The position numbers and the translations under genes are program-made. 8,146 nt of DNA from Pseudomonadota bacterium (GTDB taxonomy: Bacteria; Pseudomonadota; Gammaproteobacteria; Pseudomonadales; Pseudohongiellaceae). A model generated the notes under the pieces. It was not told the DNA's origin. It saw nothing but the letters and a program-made list of their open reading frames with translations, and made no database searches. Shown here one piece after another: positions 6,766 through 8,146 of this stretch (within the stretch, counting starts at the first letter, position 1; each line of letters starts with the position of its first letter). The DNA is taken from positions 1 to 8,146 of the forward strand of contig JADFOC010000097.1 of the NCBI GenBank assembly GCA_022563075.1, read 5' to 3'.

Positions 6766-7196
6766 TTATTTCTCACGATATTTTTGCAATGCTATTGAAA
6801 TCACCTTCATCATGATGAATCCAGAAAAAAAAGGCAGCGATCGCTGCCTTTTTTTCTGGCTAAATGTTAAGGTGGAGAGGCATATTAAATTGTTAAATAC
6901 AGAATTATATTTCGATGCTCGTGAAGCAAAAAGGACGGCAGCTATTTTCAACGCAAGGGGAAGCTGTTGCTTGATAGATTGTTTTATTTTCAAATATTCA
7001 GCCAACAATTCGTCGGGATCTTCGAGTTTACTTGTGGCCTTAAAAAAGCTCGCTCGGCAGACAAGCCATTTTCCCGCAATTCAAAAACTCTTAAGCTTGG
7101 ATGATCGCGAAGTTCCATGAGACTCGCTTCATTCTCAAGACCGCTTACCTTTAGTTGTGCAAGCCATTTTTCAATTTCAAAATTTAGTAGAAACAT
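6766..7196 (-). pseudogene. Permease prefix domain 1-like small protein, frameshifted
   Basis: The ATG at 7196 has GGAG (7204-7207) seven bases upstream. The frame gives MFLLNFEIEKWLAQLKVSGL, then SLMELRDH (25-32) and FELRENGLSAERAF (38-51), close to the helical N-terminal domain seen in permease prefix domain 1 proteins (pattern ...EKW...L..sG...ELrdHL...GLSeeeAF). It then runs out of register and stops at 6990. Shifting by one base in the T6 run at 7042-7047 restores the family pattern: KATSKLEDPDELLAEYLKIK, as in ...A..KLGdPdeL..EY.K. The shifted frame continues to a TAA at 6766 but passes through an apparent terminator, so the true 3' end is probably lost as well. Unshifted product 68 residues; joined product about 143. 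PadR-type regulators often neighbour this family; none is seen here. A sequencing error or a recoding site is possible. Confidence 0.5.
6821..6859. terminator. Symmetric intrinsic terminator
   Basis: A perfect 16-bp palindrome, GGCAGCGATCGCTGCC (6833-6848), forms a six-pair GC stem with a GATC loop. A8 (6825-6832) stands on the left and T7 (6849-6855) on the right, and the whole is enclosed by CCAG (6821-6824) and CTGG (6856-6859). It should work in both directions. The only nearby gene that would need it is the minus-strand frameshifted gene starting at 7196, whose shifted frame runs across it. Confidence 0.85.
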
Positions 7197-7304
7197 GCTT
7201 CCGCTCCCTGGAGCTGTCCCAGCATGTCGTGTGGCCTGGACCAATTTTCTCGTTACATCTGGAGTTCCTTCAAGCCAGATTTATATATGGAATAGCTGGC
7301 GGGG

Positions 7305-7332
7305 TTGACTATACTTACTATTAGGCTAAATT
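7305..7332 (+). promoter_or_regulatory. Weak candidate promoter upstream of the 7480 gene
   Basis: TTGACT (7305-7310, 5 of 6) is followed after 16 bases by TAAATT (7327-7332, 4 of 6). The leader to the start codon would be about 140 bases. The intergenic region 7197-7479 holds nothing else coding that I can support. Confidence 0.25.
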
Positions 7333-7388
7333 CGGAGGTTCTGCCAGCATCTATTTAGTCAGTAATTATGTTAATAGTTATTTCGGCC

Positions 7389-7405
7389 TTCAGGCAAGTA
7401 AGCAA
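7389..7405 (+). repeat. Partial copy of the repeat arm found at 1-19 / 71-89
   Basis: TTCAGGCAAGTAAGCAA matches the reverse complement of 73-89 at 15 of 17 bases. By rough estimate such a match is unlikely by chance in 8 kb. No matching inverted arm is seen nearby, although CTGAGGCA follows both copies (93-100 and 7437-7444). Confidence 0.35.
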
Positions 7406-7479
7406 AGGATTATTGCAATTTGGGTGAGCCAAGGGACTGAGGCAGTGAAGGACGATTTCAGCTAGAGAGATAATGCACA

Positions 7480-8133
7480 ATGCTGTCCATTTGCTCCTTT
7501 ATCGCCGGAAATCGCACATATTACCCACCTGCCAACATCATTACCGGGCTTACTGCCCTCGCCTTTCTATTATTTTCCCATCAGTTAGTCGCGCAAGATC
7601 CTCAGATAAAGCGCGTGTTAGTGCTACATGGAGCTTGGGATGCTTCCCCGTGGGAGGAACAGTTCAATCAGGCATTAATGCAGAGACTGCAAACCAGTAA
7701 GATCGAAATAGAGACGTCATATCAGTTTTTAGGCGTGTCATCCGGTAATGCCGACACGGCAGGGCGCGCCTATACGGATTACTTCAAGTATCTGGCAAAT
7801 GTAAACACGATTTCCGTCATCGTAGCTGCTCTACCAATAGCCAGCCAATTTCTAAACGAATTTGGAGACGAGGTACTATTAAGTACACCAAGGGTACTGG
7901 TTGCCCCGGGATTCGATGCCGGTCGGGAGCAGAATGAAGACCCGCTGAAACGTCCGCAGTTGCGTCCTGCGATCCCGTGTGCCGAAGATCAACCGGACAA
8001 TGTTCTCATGCCACGGTCGCAGGTTGAACGGTTGGCCGCTGAAATCGCCGGTGTGACTCAAATTGTTGATGAACCGAACCGCATGATCTGCTGTCTTGTT
8101 TTTGGGGATACGCACATGATAGATAGGGAATGA
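7480..8133 (+). CDS. Periplasmic ligand-binding domain of a probable sensor protein, cut by TGA
   Basis: The 217-residue product has an N-terminal hydrophobic segment (about 20-38, IITGLTALAFLLF...LVAQ), either a signal peptide or the first membrane helix. An ABC-type periplasmic binding domain follows, as found at the front of some sensor histidine kinases: KRVLVLHGAWDASPWEEQFNQAL (44-66), IEIETSYQFLGV (75-86), ISVIVAALPIASQFL (111-125), PRVLVAPG (137-144) and CLVFGDTHMIDRE (205-217). In relatives the last motif reads like G-(S/T)-x-x-(F)-D-R-x-W, so the TGA at 8131-8133 falls where Trp (TGG) is expected. The frame continues with Ser-Ala-Ile-Leu to the window end, so this is probably the 5' part of a gene with a nonsense mutation, with membrane and kinase domains beyond the edge. 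The start ATG at 7480 has only a weak AGAGAG site (7464-7469) upstream; an ATG at 7473 is out of frame. Confidence 0.55.
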   Translation: MLSICSFIAGNRTYYPPANIITGLTALAFLLFSHQLVAQDPQIKRVLVLHGAWDASPWEEQFNQALMQRLQTSKIEIETSYQFLGVSSGNADTAGRAYTDYFKYLANVNTISVIVAALPIASQFLNEFGDEVLLSTPRVLVAPGFDAGREQNEDPLKRPQLRPAIPCAEDQPDNVLMPRSQVERLAAEIAGVTQIVDEPNRMICCLVFGDTHMIDRE

Positions 8134-8146
8134 TCGGCGATTCTGT

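Noticed and set aside
6837..6844. GCGATCGC octamer, the HIP1 motif of cyanobacteria
   Set aside because: It is a single copy forming the centre of a terminator stem-loop, and nothing else suggests a cyanobacterium.
6812..7120. Plus-strand frame across the terminator
   Set aside because: It is antisense to the frameshifted minus-strand gene, passes through the palindrome and has no ribosome site or family pattern.

Overview
The window looks like a stretch of chromosome from a Gram-negative bacterium, most likely a marine-type gammaproteobacterium. Genes start with ATG behind GGAG/GAGG-type ribosome sites, GC content is moderate, intrinsic terminators are of the GC-stem plus T-run type, and several products carry Sec signal peptides. 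The lineage is an inference. No phage, transposase, CRISPR, tRNA or rRNA gene is visible, and I see no coherent multi-gene novel system.

Layout. Positions 1-89 hold a long imperfect inverted repeat, apparently cut by the window edge. A TerB-like gene lies on the minus strand (153-674). Upstream of it, on the same strand, is a start-less, broken reading frame (772-1002, probably continuing to about 1118). A small exported protein on plus (1162-1530) converges on an exported six-bladed NHL beta-propeller of the amidating-lyase-like family on minus (1641-2690), with a strong hairpin terminator between them. Divergent from the propeller gene is an unrecognised exported protein on plus (2906-3673). 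It converges on an exported serine hydrolase of the beta-lactamase/EstB type on minus (3734-4972) across a bidirectional terminator. A MATE-family efflux pump follows on minus (5167-6528), with an operator-like inverted repeat about 80 bp upstream of its start.

Right end. Positions 6529-8146 are gene-poor and look eroded. A small minus-strand gene starting at 7196 resembles the N-terminal helical domain often called permease prefix domain 1. Its frame is broken by a single-base shift in a T6 run, and its shifted frame reads through an apparent terminator (6821-6859). A plus-strand gene from 7480 encodes a signal peptide and a periplasmic ligand-binding domain like those of sensor kinases. It stops at a TGA where the family appears to have Trp, so it is probably a truncated sensor gene.

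How the genes relate. Most intact genes seem to be single transcription units. Four of the eight coding units carry signal peptides, so the theme is envelope and periplasm (propeller, serine hydrolase, two small exported proteins) plus one drug/cation exporter. There is no clear shared pathway. The most useful observations are three damaged genes (772-1002, 6766-7196, 7480-8133), the inverted repeat at 1-89 with a related copy at 7389-7405, and two operator-like palindromes.
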